Source: Pseudomonas coleopterorum
Lineage (GTDB): Bacteria > Pseudomonadota > Gammaproteobacteria > Pseudomonadales > Pseudomonadaceae
Direction: 5' to 3'
DNA: 64,000 nt
Assembly (NCBI RefSeq): GCF_900105555.1
Contig: NZ_FNTZ01000001.1
Span: 62,001 to 126,000 of the forward strand
A program made the position numbers and the translations under genes. Numbering within the stretch: the stretch's first letter is position 1; each line of letters begins with the position of its first letter. The notes under the pieces are model-generated. The model did not search any database and was not told where the DNA came from. It saw nothing but the letters and a program-made list of their open reading frames with translations. Below, piece by piece: positions 17,380 to 25,433 of the stretch.

Positions 17380-18333
17380 ATGAATCGCCGCAATTTCATT
17401 CTAGGCGCCGGCACGGCAGTGTTGATGTTGAAAGTAGCGGCCATTCAGGCCAAAGATCCAACGGCCAACAGTGAAACAGTCCAGCTGTGGAGCGACGTCC
17501 CGCCAGGGGGCGGCGGACCCTCGGGCAACCACCTGCTCACATCCCATGGCTCGCTAAGCAACGTCACCCGTCCATACCTACAGATCTTCAGACCCGTCAA
17601 ACCCAACGGAAAAGCGGTGATCGTCGCTGCCGGTGGCGGGTACAAACGAATCGAACTGGGGATCGAGGGATGGCCCTTGGCGGATTGGCTCACGGAGCGC
17701 GGGTACACCGCGTATGTGCTGGCCTACCGCTTGCCGAGTGAAGGCTGGAACGCCGGCAACATCGTCGCACTGCAAGATGCACAGCGCGCCCTACGCATTG
17801 TCCGCAGCCGGGAGAGCCACGTCTCGCTACTAGGCTTTTCAGCCGGTGGCCATCTGATGGGCATGACCGCGACGCTTGGCGATTCTCAGACTTATGCTGC
17901 GCAGGACAGCATCGACTCGATATCTGCCGTGGTTGAAGGAGCGGCGTTGATCTATCCACCTATTACGTTGGAGCGGCCTTACACACATACCTCGACCCAC
18001 AAGGTACTGGTGGGGCCAGACGCGTCGGCGCAAGAAGAGGCTGAGTGGTCTGTGCAGAATCGGGTGACGGGGAGCACACCGCCCGAGTTCTTGGTGCAGG
18101 CGGAGGATGACTCGGTGGTGGATCCGCAGAATACGTTGATCATGGCTGCGGCTTGTAAGCAGCGTGGGGTGGCTGTGGAGATGCATCGGTATGCGACAGG
18201 GGGGCATGGGTTTGGGTTGGGGAGGGGGGATGCGCCGACTAAGGAATGGCCTGGCCGGTATGAGGCTTGGTTGGGGAGGTTGGGGGTGGTTGGAGTGAGG
18301 AGTGGCAGCCGAGATCAGTCTTACGGTTCTTAA
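17380..18333 (+). CDS. Exported alpha/beta hydrolase (acetyl-esterase/lipase family)
   Basis: A 317-residue hydrolase with a possible twin-arginine leader MNRRNFILGAGTAVLML. The nucleophile elbow GFSAGG (about residues 150-155), the oxyanion region AAGGGYKRI near residue 80, and TGGHGFGLG near the C-terminus carrying the catalytic His place it with BD-FAE/acetyl-xylan-esterase-like enzymes. It may remove acyl groups from plant polysaccharides. The last 80 bases are unusually G-rich. Downstream DNA turns AT-rich, marking the start of the defence island. Confidence 0.83.
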   Translation: MNRRNFILGAGTAVLMLKVAAIQAKDPTANSETVQLWSDVPPGGGGPSGNHLLTSHGSLSNVTRPYLQIFRPVKPNGKAVIVAAGGGYKRIELGIEGWPLADWLTERGYTAYVLAYRLPSEGWNAGNIVALQDAQRALRIVRSRESHVSLLGFSAGGHLMGMTATLGDSQTYAAQDSIDSISAVVEGAALIYPPITLERPYTHTSTHKVLVGPDASAQEEAEWSVQNRVTGSTPPEFLVQAEDDSVVDPQNTLIMAAACKQRGVAVEMHRYATGGHGFGLGRGDAPTKEWPGRYEAWLGRLGVVGVRSGSRDQSYGS

Positions 18334-18773
18334 AACGCTGCGTTTGACGAAAATTCACAAGCGACTTTGGGGCATGGGCTGTCCAGCGTAGGTAAGCTGG
18401 GCAGGAGACATTGCACCATAATAAAAAAAGCGAAAGCTGCCAGCTGTGTGAAGAACTCATTTCGCATGGTTATGGCGTCGTATCAGGAATCGAAAAAAAT
18501 TGTAAAGTTATGACTTATATTAAGTATTTACTACGAAGAGGCTGAGTTTGTTTCCAGAACTATCCTTTGATAGCCGACGGATCTGGGTCTCCTAGAAAAA
18601 TTTCAAATAGTTTGGTCTGGAGGAACTCCTGCAATCTCGTGACAATCGTGTAAGGCGTACGATTTTCCACTGTTTGAGCATCAAAATTTGGCTATGCGGA
18701 ACTTGCGTTTATTGAGTTCTGCTAGGTTGGCGTACCGCACAGAAAGTGCGGCGCGCCTAGAGTAAGAAATGAA
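18334..18773. other. AT-rich intergenic boundary of the Gabija region
   Basis: 440 bases between the esterase and gajB stop codons. Base composition falls sharply after about 18420. A small hairpin CCGCAC-AGAAA-GTGCGG (18735-18751) sits just past the gajB stop and may end its transcript. I see no coding region, integrase remnant or repeat here. Confidence 0.5.
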
Positions 18774-20675
18774 TTAAATAAGTCTTAATACGGAGGCATC
18801 TCCGAACCATTTTTTGGCTGTTGCTAACGCTTTTTGGCTAGGGTTGCGATAGTACACGACTAAGCTTTTTTTAGAACGCGTAGTGCAGACATAGAATAGT
18901 TTTTTTGTCCGCTCAAGGACAGATGGGGTGCCAGCTTCTTCGAACAGGTAATTAAAGTTGTATTTGGTCCAATTCCCATTATCCAATACAACAAGTACGT
19001 TCTCGAACTCGGCACCTTTTATTTTATGCTGAGTTGAGAATGGAGTGTACCCCTCTAAGTATTGATATAATTTTTTAAATTCATTGAATTTTATCTTTAT
19101 CACTCTGTCATAAACATAACGATTGTGTGCAATAAAAATAGAAAGTTTATCGTCCTTTCTGCAGATGCCAAGCTCATCGGCTCTGTCGATGACTGCGCCA
19201 ATCGAAGCATTCGACATTTTTCTCAACTCGTCAATGATGTCTCTAAGTCTTTTTTTGTCATCGATCGAGCGTATTTTAAATTCCGTGCGCTTAAGAAATT
19301 CATTGAATTTCTTATCCTCATAAAGACAAATTATGTGTTGAATTTTGAATAGGTGCTTAATCAATGCGTCACGTTTACTACCAGCCTTTGGGGATCCGTC
19401 AGGGTCATCTTTTTTATCGTCTATAAGCGCATCTTTGGACAAGTATATGCGTTTGAAAATTTCGTACGGCTCCGTAAGTGCACGGTTGTACAGCTCAGGA
19501 TTTAGATCTATGAACTGCTGCATCCCCGCTGTAGGGGATAGATCGGATTTCTGGGCTGGGAAATTATCAATTAGGTTGTCTATGACCTGTCCGAAAGTGA
19601 AACCCGAGAAGTCAGTAAGTAGTTTGCGGCTCTTGATAAATCTTTTAATGCGATCGCGGTATTCTAGTATTTTATCTCCGTCATAAACAAGCATCAATTC
19701 TGGGAATCCAGCTTTAGGTGCGATTAAGTTATGAGTTAGGTTTAATTCTTTGTTTTCTTTGCTGTGACCAAAGTCCCAGCCCAGTGAGTCTTTAACCTGC
19801 TGCAGTCTATCATCTGGTCCTTCCGTATAAATTAGCCGTATTTCACCATCTATAACAACCCCATTTAACATATTAGGAGCATTATCGTCGAGCGATGCAG
19901 TCTGTTGTAGGTTGTCGGTTCTTAGCCTGTTGGCAAGCTCAAAGACTAGTCTTGGATTTCTTCGGTTTTGTTCTTTCTTTACCTCGTAAACATATTGCTG
20001 CGTGATGTACTTGTCTAGATTCCCCACGCCGTCATCATATATTGACTGCATCGCATCCCCAAAAAAACCTACAATATTTTTTTTCACACCTTTTTGGAAG
20101 TGATCGAGAAGTACTTCTATTACAGCAGCCGATGTATCTTGGTACTCGTCGACGAATATAAACTTGTATCTATCTTTAGCTATGTCACAAAGTTTCGGAT
20201 GAGACTTGAACATGTCATGAGCGATAATCAACAATTCGTCATGAGATATAATTCCTTCCCGAATCAATGTGTATTCTTTATATTTTACCTCTCGCCCCTT
20301 CAACACGGAGGGGTCAAAATCTTTGTCCGGATTAACGATAGAACTTTTGGCTTCACTCTCCAGAGACTGTATTAGCACATCCATAAGCTCCACCCTATAA
20401 GGGCGTATCAAGTCCCATAAGAATTCATGGATGGTGCCTACGCTCAGCCTATGATCGCTTACCCGGCTACGAATCTCTGCGACAGCTGCATTTGTATAAG
20501 TCATACAAGCAATCTTGCAGTTTAAATTTTCGCTTAACACTTGCCTTATGCACTGCACCAACGAATATGTCTTACCGCTACCTGCCCCTCCACTGAGCAA
20601 GAAATTTTTTCCTTCATCAATTAGATTAAATATCTCCTGGACTTCACGCTCTAGAATTAGTCTTGCTTCAGCCAT
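18774..20675 (-). CDS. gajB: Gabija GajB: UvrD/Rep-like helicase
   Basis: A 633-residue superfamily 1 helicase, partner of the OLD nuclease encoded upstream. Motif I is LSGGAGSGKTYS (residues 27-38), motif II is FIFVDEYQDTSAA (about 170), motif V is near STQHKIKGAEFENVLVVLD (about 560) and motif VI is LFYVCTTRSKKSLVV (about 595). In Gabija, GajB is thought to sense nucleotide depletion or DNA ends and to stimulate GajA. It is longer than the founding B. cereus GajB (about 500 residues). Its start overlaps gajA by 19 bases. Codon use is AT-rich (roughly 40% GC by eye) and foreign to the flanking genes, indicating transfer. Confidence 0.9.
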   Translation of the reverse strand: MAEARLILEREVQEIFNLIDEGKNFLLSGGAGSGKTYSLVQCIRQVLSENLNCKIACMTYTNAAVAEIRSRVSDHRLSVGTIHEFLWDLIRPYRVELMDVLIQSLESEAKSSIVNPDKDFDPSVLKGREVKYKEYTLIREGIISHDELLIIAHDMFKSHPKLCDIAKDRYKFIFVDEYQDTSAAVIEVLLDHFQKGVKKNIVGFFGDAMQSIYDDGVGNLDKYITQQYVYEVKKEQNRRNPRLVFELANRLRTDNLQQTASLDDNAPNMLNGVVIDGEIRLIYTEGPDDRLQQVKDSLGWDFGHSKENKELNLTHNLIAPKAGFPELMLVYDGDKILEYRDRIKRFIKSRKLLTDFSGFTFGQVIDNLIDNFPAQKSDLSPTAGMQQFIDLNPELYNRALTEPYEIFKRIYLSKDALIDDKKDDPDGSPKAGSKRDALIKHLFKIQHIICLYEDKKFNEFLKRTEFKIRSIDDKKRLRDIIDELRKMSNASIGAVIDRADELGICRKDDKLSIFIAHNRYVYDRVIKIKFNEFKKLYQYLEGYTPFSTQHKIKGAEFENVLVVLDNGNWTKYNFNYLFEEAGTPSVLERTKKLFYVCTTRSKKSLVVYYRNPSQKALATAKKWFGDASVLRLI

Positions 20676-22891
20676 TTTAGAGCCTCCTTAATATAGCTAG
20701 GGGTATTCCAGTTGGCAAATTCCATGGAGACTGTTTTAGGATTGCCAGACTGAGCGTCTGTGAGTGTGACTTCATGGCTCGAACTATTTAACAGTACTTC
20801 CATGGCGAATGATGGTTTGCTACCTATTGCTTTTTCAGCACATGTATAAGCATCGGTGGTGAAATCCGCGAAATCTTTTAGATGTTTTTGAACTAGTGAT
20901 GGTAGTGTTGACTTTCCGATAAACTCATTCTTGTCGTCGTATGTTAGGCTTTTTATGAAATCTGTATTTATATGGAAGAATGCGTCCTCGAAGCTACGGG
21001 CGTGGTATCCCTCACCAAGCTTATTTTTTTCTAATGTTTGATAGGCGCAAAGGAGTTCTCCCTTTTCGCATTGGCTCCATGGGACATTAATTTTCTTTGT
21101 TAGTCTTTTGTTTGCCATTTCAAGCGCGCTGTAAAAAGCTAAATCATCTGTATTATAGAAAAAGGCCAAGGAAGCATTTGTGGTATGAGTGCCCTCTATA
21201 ACGCGACATTTTTTTAATTCCGTTTTGGGGTCGCCTTGCTTATTAAGTTTTTGATTGCCTTTGTCGTCTAGATCCGGAAATTCTTTAGCCGAGTCAATGT
21301 CAGTGATGATTAGTGACCGGACACCAATAAAGCTGACGAACTTCTCAAAAATATGTGAGTAGGCACCTACCTCAATCATTGAGATGTTTTGGGAAAGCAG
21401 TGGGATTTGGCTTATTGCCCCCGATTTTATACTGTCTACCAAATCTTCTTGGTCAATTTTCATCATCATGGCAGGAAGAAGAACACGCTCGGTATCTCCT
21501 TCGATGAAAATTGCTTTGTCTGCAAAGAATAGCTCAGATCTATGTATTGTCAGGTACTGCTTAAGAAAAGTGTAGTGCTGTGAATCTCCATAATAGTCTT
21601 TGAGGTCTTTTAAGTTTTTGGATGTCACGCATCCATCCGATTTTTTGAAATATTTAATATCTTCAAAATCGCTTTCGGACACTATGTATGAGGAATGAGT
21701 GCTTAGTATTGTTTGAAGAGACCTGCTGATTCCGTCAGCACGACTGATTCCTGGGCTCAGTAACGACTTGATATTTTTTATAAAAATTCTTTGGAGCTGA
21801 GGATGTGTATGAGCTTCTGGCTCCTCGATAAATAACAAATTGACATCGGAAGGGGACTCGCTAATTTCTTTTTGAAAGTCATGAAGTTTGAGCTTTATTT
21901 CATAAATCATACTTATTAGGTTTAAGTAACCCAATCCATTATAGTTTTCGGGCAGGTCGTGTTCGCCACTACCCAATCCATACATAACGGTGGTGTTCTC
22001 TTCAAGGAGGTCTCGATGTTGCAGCGAAGATACGATTTTTATTATTGATTCGTTTTGGTTGATACCCCCGAATTTCTTAACATCGACAATCACGTCCTCA
22101 AAAATTTTCTCATACACTAAGTTGAGCTTTGTGTCAGTCGTACTTAACGTATCTTTGAAGTCCTCTACGATGTTTTGGTCTGGATTGCTAGCCTCAAGCT
22201 TTTTATATATTTTAGCGGACAACATAGATAGTGAGTTGTCAGTGTCTTTGTTGGAGACGTTTCTGCGTGCGCTAATCCATTTGAAGTTTATTATTCTCGA
22301 TATATTGACGCCTTCTGCATCTAAGTCTACGAAATCGCTTTCATCTTCCGTATTTGATGTTGTGTCAAATCGCAGACTACGCCTTGTTGTTGAGAAGTAT
22401 TTCCCATGACTTTCCCTCAAGTAGTCGAATAGGTTTTTATAGGGTTTTCCTTCGGCTATTTTTTTGGCTTTGATGTTGTGAAAGTCAGTTGCAAGACGAT
22501 TTATGTCCTCTTGCGTTGCGCTATATTCAAAAGCTAGAACAATGTATTGGTTGTCAGGGTCTAAATCCATTATAACCTTGTCACCTATGTGCTCAAGGTC
22601 GTCTTTTTCATCGTACTGAATAAATATCTTTAATGATATTGCAATCTGTTGATCATTCGGTAGCGTTCCTTCGATCACTTTTAGAAGAAAATCTTTTGTG
22701 TCGCTATTTAGATCTTCAAATGTAAATTGATTTCTTGTTGCGCTACCGCCAATGAATTTTTCCAGACATAAAAGAAATGAAGTTTTCCCACAGTTATTTT
22801 TGCCGATTATTAAGGATAGATTTTTCTCAATGTCTACCGTTGTATTCTTTAGTAATCTAAAGTTTTTGATTTTGATTTTTGTAACTCGCAT
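20657..22891 (-). CDS. gajA: Gabija GajA: OLD-family ATPase/TOPRIM nuclease
   Basis: A 744-residue anti-phage endonuclease. The ABC-type ATPase half has Walker A LIIGKNNCGKTSF (residues 28-40) and the signature/Walker B stretch LLFIEEPEAHTHPQLQ (about 353-368). The TOPRIM half has AIFIEGDTERVLLPA (about 460) and SLIITDIDSAKE (about 525), the Glu and Asp residues that bind metal. ATG 22891 is chosen because AAAGGAAG lies at ideal spacing; the frame is open to 22996. Gene order gajA then gajB on one strand with a 19-base overlap is classic Gabija. It is longer than the founding GajA (578 residues), mostly within the ATPase insert region. Confidence 0.9.
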   Translation of the reverse strand: MRVTKIKIKNFRLLKNTTVDIEKNLSLIIGKNNCGKTSFLLCLEKFIGGSATRNQFTFEDLNSDTKDFLLKVIEGTLPNDQQIAISLKIFIQYDEKDDLEHIGDKVIMDLDPDNQYIVLAFEYSATQEDINRLATDFHNIKAKKIAEGKPYKNLFDYLRESHGKYFSTTRRSLRFDTTSNTEDESDFVDLDAEGVNISRIINFKWISARRNVSNKDTDNSLSMLSAKIYKKLEASNPDQNIVEDFKDTLSTTDTKLNLVYEKIFEDVIVDVKKFGGINQNESIIKIVSSLQHRDLLEENTTVMYGLGSGEHDLPENYNGLGYLNLISMIYEIKLKLHDFQKEISESPSDVNLLFIEEPEAHTHPQLQRIFIKNIKSLLSPGISRADGISRSLQTILSTHSSYIVSESDFEDIKYFKKSDGCVTSKNLKDLKDYYGDSQHYTFLKQYLTIHRSELFFADKAIFIEGDTERVLLPAMMMKIDQEDLVDSIKSGAISQIPLLSQNISMIEVGAYSHIFEKFVSFIGVRSLIITDIDSAKEFPDLDDKGNQKLNKQGDPKTELKKCRVIEGTHTTNASLAFFYNTDDLAFYSALEMANKRLTKKINVPWSQCEKGELLCAYQTLEKNKLGEGYHARSFEDAFFHINTDFIKSLTYDDKNEFIGKSTLPSLVQKHLKDFADFTTDAYTCAEKAIGSKPSFAMEVLLNSSSHEVTLTDAQSGNPKTVSMEFANWNTPSYIKEALKWLKQD

Positions 22892-23146
22892 ATAGCTTCC
22901 TTTCATCAGCGACACATTTATTTGCAGAATTTGCCTCGCGTCTTTCTGAGTCAGCAGCAGACTGACATGTAGGTCAGTTTCGCTAAAGATACGCACTAGA
23001 AGAGCCGAGTATTTTTAAGGTGAATGCCAGATCCGTCCTATAGGGGCCTCGCCAAATCAGTAGCATGGTGATGGCACATTAGACCTATAAGAATTTTAAG
23101 GCAAGCCGAGTCTAGGTCCGCTCCTACTGGGGTTGTGCGCGGATCG

Positions 23147-23219
23147 GACACCCACAAAAACCACAAACAAAAGGCCCACCTTGCGGTGAGCCTTTCTCGT
23201 CAAACTATGGTGACGGCAC
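23147..23219 (-). repeat. Left direct repeat: copy of tRNA-Thr 3' tip plus its terminator (att-like)
   Basis: 73 bases nearly identical to 31605-31679. The only differences are a 2-base shorter A-run and a C-to-A change within the tRNA tip (TGGTGACGGCAC against TGGTGCCGGCAC). It includes a full terminator hairpin (AAGGCCCACC-TTGC-GGTGAGCCTTT on the plus strand, with its U-run on the minus transcript). The bases before it (about 23117-23146) are also related to 31576-31604. It marks the probable left limit of an 8.4 kb insertion. Confidence 0.75.
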
Positions 23220-23321
23220 TAGACGAACGGTCTGTTTCGGTGAGGCCAGGTTTTCGAGCGTCTGGATTTCGGTGGAAAATTCGGCGTACCCCAGCTAGTA
23301 ACTATGAACAAATCAGCTGGT

Positions 23322-23379
23322 TATGGCGTTCGGTGGAATCGAATTCGGGATTCTTGATATGTCAGGACGTTGTCGGTCT
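23322..23379 (-). pseudogene. Decayed tRNA-like remnant
   Basis: The plus strand reads TATGGCGTTCGGTGGAATCG and then AATTCGGGATTCTTGAT. This lines up with the 3' half of the intact tRNA-Thr (GGAATCGAACCCGGGACCTA region), with the T-arm best preserved. The acceptor and anticodon arms are eroded, so it cannot be functional. Confidence 0.4.
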
Positions 23380-23795
23380 GCAAGTAATTCAGAGCCGCAT
23401 ACGGAATGGTAAACCTCCTGAGTTCGAACGTTGTCGATCATTCCCTCCGTAGAGGATAGGCAGGAGCCCGCCAAGAGCTGCCCGTGGCGACAGGTTGAAT
23501 CCACAGCCAAAAGCTGCCCGTTACGAATCCGCAGATGTTTACGAATATGTTCACGCTACGACTGCTGCCGAGAGTGTTGACGTGAACGCTCTGGACCGAA
23601 GGTCAAGAGCAGACCACTTCCCAACCAGGGCGGCCTCTATCGGCAGCTTTTGGCGAAAAAACATAAAACGGTGGCTGTTTAGTTCAGTAAATCGCCCGCT
23701 CCGTCCCCTTCCCTGCTCAGCGCCTGTGGATGAGCGACATGTGCTGTCGCCCTCGCAAAGCAATCTTGCAGCACCGAAGATTGCAGGAGGTAGCC

Positions 23796-24050
23796 ATGCT
23801 CATCTCATCACTCCCTCTCACTCTTGTCTGTCTCGAATGCTCTTGGAAAACGACCGTCTTGCCTTGGTGTGATTCACGACCGACCGTTTTGCCGCCTCCC
23901 ACGCGTTGCCTGGCTTGCCATGACCTGCCGCTCGGATACCGGGAAGCAACCAACAAAGAGGTGCTGAAGGCGCGTCTGGAAGAATTTCTGGCCCTGAACA
24001 ACGAAATAGGGCGCGACACACCTCGTCGCCCTACTGAAGACAATGAATGA
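23796..24050 (+). CDS. Small zinc-ribbon protein (unrecognised)
   Basis: An 84-residue protein starting MLISSLPLTLVCLECSW. The start is fixed by a near-perfect AGGAGG ribosome site five bases ahead. Two CxxC knuckles, CLEC (residues 12-15) and CLAC (about 39-42), are spaced as in a zinc ribbon, and an amphipathic helix follows (TNKEVLKARLEEFLAL). Similar short zinc-ribbon proteins occur in pseudomonads, but I cannot assign a function. It overlaps a second mini-gene and lies 300 bases before the WYL regulator, inside the repeat-bounded segment. Confidence 0.65.
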   Translation: MLISSLPLTLVCLECSWKTTVLPWCDSRPTVLPPPTRCLACHDLPLGYREATNKEVLKARLEEFLALNNEIGRDTPRRPTEDNE

Positions 24051-24183
24051 AAACAAGGCGTCCCTTATGAAAAACCTGGTAGCAGTGATCGGACTGTGTG
24101 TCGTTCTGCAGAAAAGTTACGCGTTTTATCGCAAGTACAGCGATCTTAAACGCGATGCCCAGAGCCGCTGTTCCCGCGCTTGA
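24043..24183 (+). CDS. Short single-pass membrane protein (hypothetical)
   Basis: A 46-residue reading frame (38 if begun at ATG 24067, MKNLVAVIGLCVVLQKSYAF). It has one hydrophobic N-terminal segment and a basic tail (YRKYSDLKRDAQSR), a shape typical of small inner-membrane proteins. The ATG at 24043 overlaps the zinc-ribbon stop by eight bases, suggesting coupling. It is too short for firm assignment, and its reality rests on arrangement and composition only. Confidence 0.4.
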   Translation: MNENKASLMKNLVAVIGLCVVLQKSYAFYRKYSDLKRDAQSRCSRA

Positions 24184-24352
24184 ACCGGCGCAGACAACTG
24201 CGTCATTTTGAAAATCCCCGCCCTCTATGTCGAGACTTTAGTGGTATGGCAAACATGAAAGATGGCACTGAGCCATTCAGTCCCGTAGCATCGACGCTAA
24301 GTTGGCGCCAGAATGGTGACCATCCGTTGAATCGGCTTACAAGGTAGTTGCC

Positions 24353-25378
24353 ATGTCTCAAGCGAAGGATACGCTCCTGCGGCTGTTCGCATTGCTGCGT
24401 TTGATGCCCACCGAGCCGCAGCGCATCGCCACCTCGACTCTGCTGGAAAAGCTCCGGGACAAGGGTTTCTCCGTGACGCTGCGCTCCGTTCAGCGCGATC
24501 TGAACCGATTGTCCATTCCCTTCTCGCTGCAGTGCGACGACAGTGAAACTCCCTTCCGCTGGAGTTTTACCCGCGATGCGCCGCTGAAACTGGAAGACAT
24601 GGACACCCCGACAGCGCTGGCGCTCTACCTCTCCGAACGACATCTGACCACACTGCTCCCGCAAGTTGTTCTGGACCAGCTCGGCCCCCAATTCAGGCGC
24701 GCCCGAAATTTTCTGGGCGGTCTGGGTGACAACGGCTTGGCGGATTGGGCAAAGCGGGTCCGAACGGTTCCCAACGGAAAAACCTTGCTGCCTGCCAGCA
24801 TTGCACCGCAGGTCTGGAGTGAGGTTTCAACCGGCTTGCTGGAGCGCCGGAAACTGGAAGTGGCGTATCAGAGCCGCAGCAAAAGCGAACTCAAGCAGTT
24901 CCGTCTGCACCCCGCCGGACTGGTGTCGCGACATGCCATCAGCTACTTGGTGGCATCGGTTGACGGCTACGACGATCTTCGCCAGTTTGCCCTGCATCGC
25001 ATTCGCGAGGTCAGGGTGCTGGATGAAGTGGCGGAGCTGCACGCTACGTTCGACGTCGACGACTACATCGACACAGGAATTTTCAACCATCGACAAGCCG
25101 ATGCGCAGGTCGAACTGGTCGCCGACGTTCACCCGCAGATCGCCGCCTTACTCAGTGAGACACCGCTGAGCAGCGTGCAAAGCCTCAGCGACCTCCCTGA
25201 CCACAGCTGGAAACGCTTGCACGCTCAAGTGTCGCTAGACCGGGACACGCTTTGGTGGATTTTTGGGCTCAACGACAACATTCGGGTCCATGCGCCACAG
25301 GTCTGGGTCGATGAGATTAGCCAGAAGCTGAACAACTTGCGAACCCTCTATTGCGACGCCGTCTCAACAAGCACCTGA
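24353..25378 (+). CDS. WYL-domain transcriptional regulator
   Basis: A 341-residue regulator. An N-terminal helix-turn-helix (residues about 5-60, ATSTLLEKLRDKGFSVTLRSVQRDLNRL) precedes a WYL domain (about 150-235, KLEVAYQSRSKSELKQFRLHPAGLV then SYLVASVDGYDDLRQFALHRI) and a C-terminal WCX extension (VELVADVHPQIAALL onward). WYL proteins of this build (BrxR/CapW type) sense ligands such as nucleic acids or nucleotides and repress phage-defence operons. The next gene begins 55 bases downstream in the same direction, so the protein most likely controls the two large unknown genes that follow. Confidence 0.88.
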   Translation: MSQAKDTLLRLFALLRLMPTEPQRIATSTLLEKLRDKGFSVTLRSVQRDLNRLSIPFSLQCDDSETPFRWSFTRDAPLKLEDMDTPTALALYLSERHLTTLLPQVVLDQLGPQFRRARNFLGGLGDNGLADWAKRVRTVPNGKTLLPASIAPQVWSEVSTGLLERRKLEVAYQSRSKSELKQFRLHPAGLVSRHAISYLVASVDGYDDLRQFALHRIREVRVLDEVAELHATFDVDDYIDTGIFNHRQADAQVELVADVHPQIAALLSETPLSSVQSLSDLPDHSWKRLHAQVSLDRDTLWWIFGLNDNIRVHAPQVWVDEISQKLNNLRTLYCDAVSTST

Positions 25379-25433
25379 TGCCCGACAGCGCGCCGATCAA
25401 CCCTCTGTATCTAGATGATGCCAAGGAAGCTTC

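Larger units (their letters stand above)
22892..23795. other. Non-coding junction between Gabija and the WYL cassette
   Basis: 904 bases with no convincing gene. It contains the left copy of the tRNA-Thr-terminator repeat (23147-23219), a decayed tRNA-like stretch (23322-23379), and three copies of a 13-16-base motif, GCCAAAAGCTGCC: direct at 23470 and 23506, inverted at 23641. This reads as scar tissue from repeated insertion and excision near the tRNA gene. Confidence 0.6.

Noticed and set aside
24261..24276. Inverted repeat ATGGC-ACTGA-GCCAT upstream of the WYL gene as operator
   Set aside because: Only five bases per arm; too weak to call, although position is plausible.
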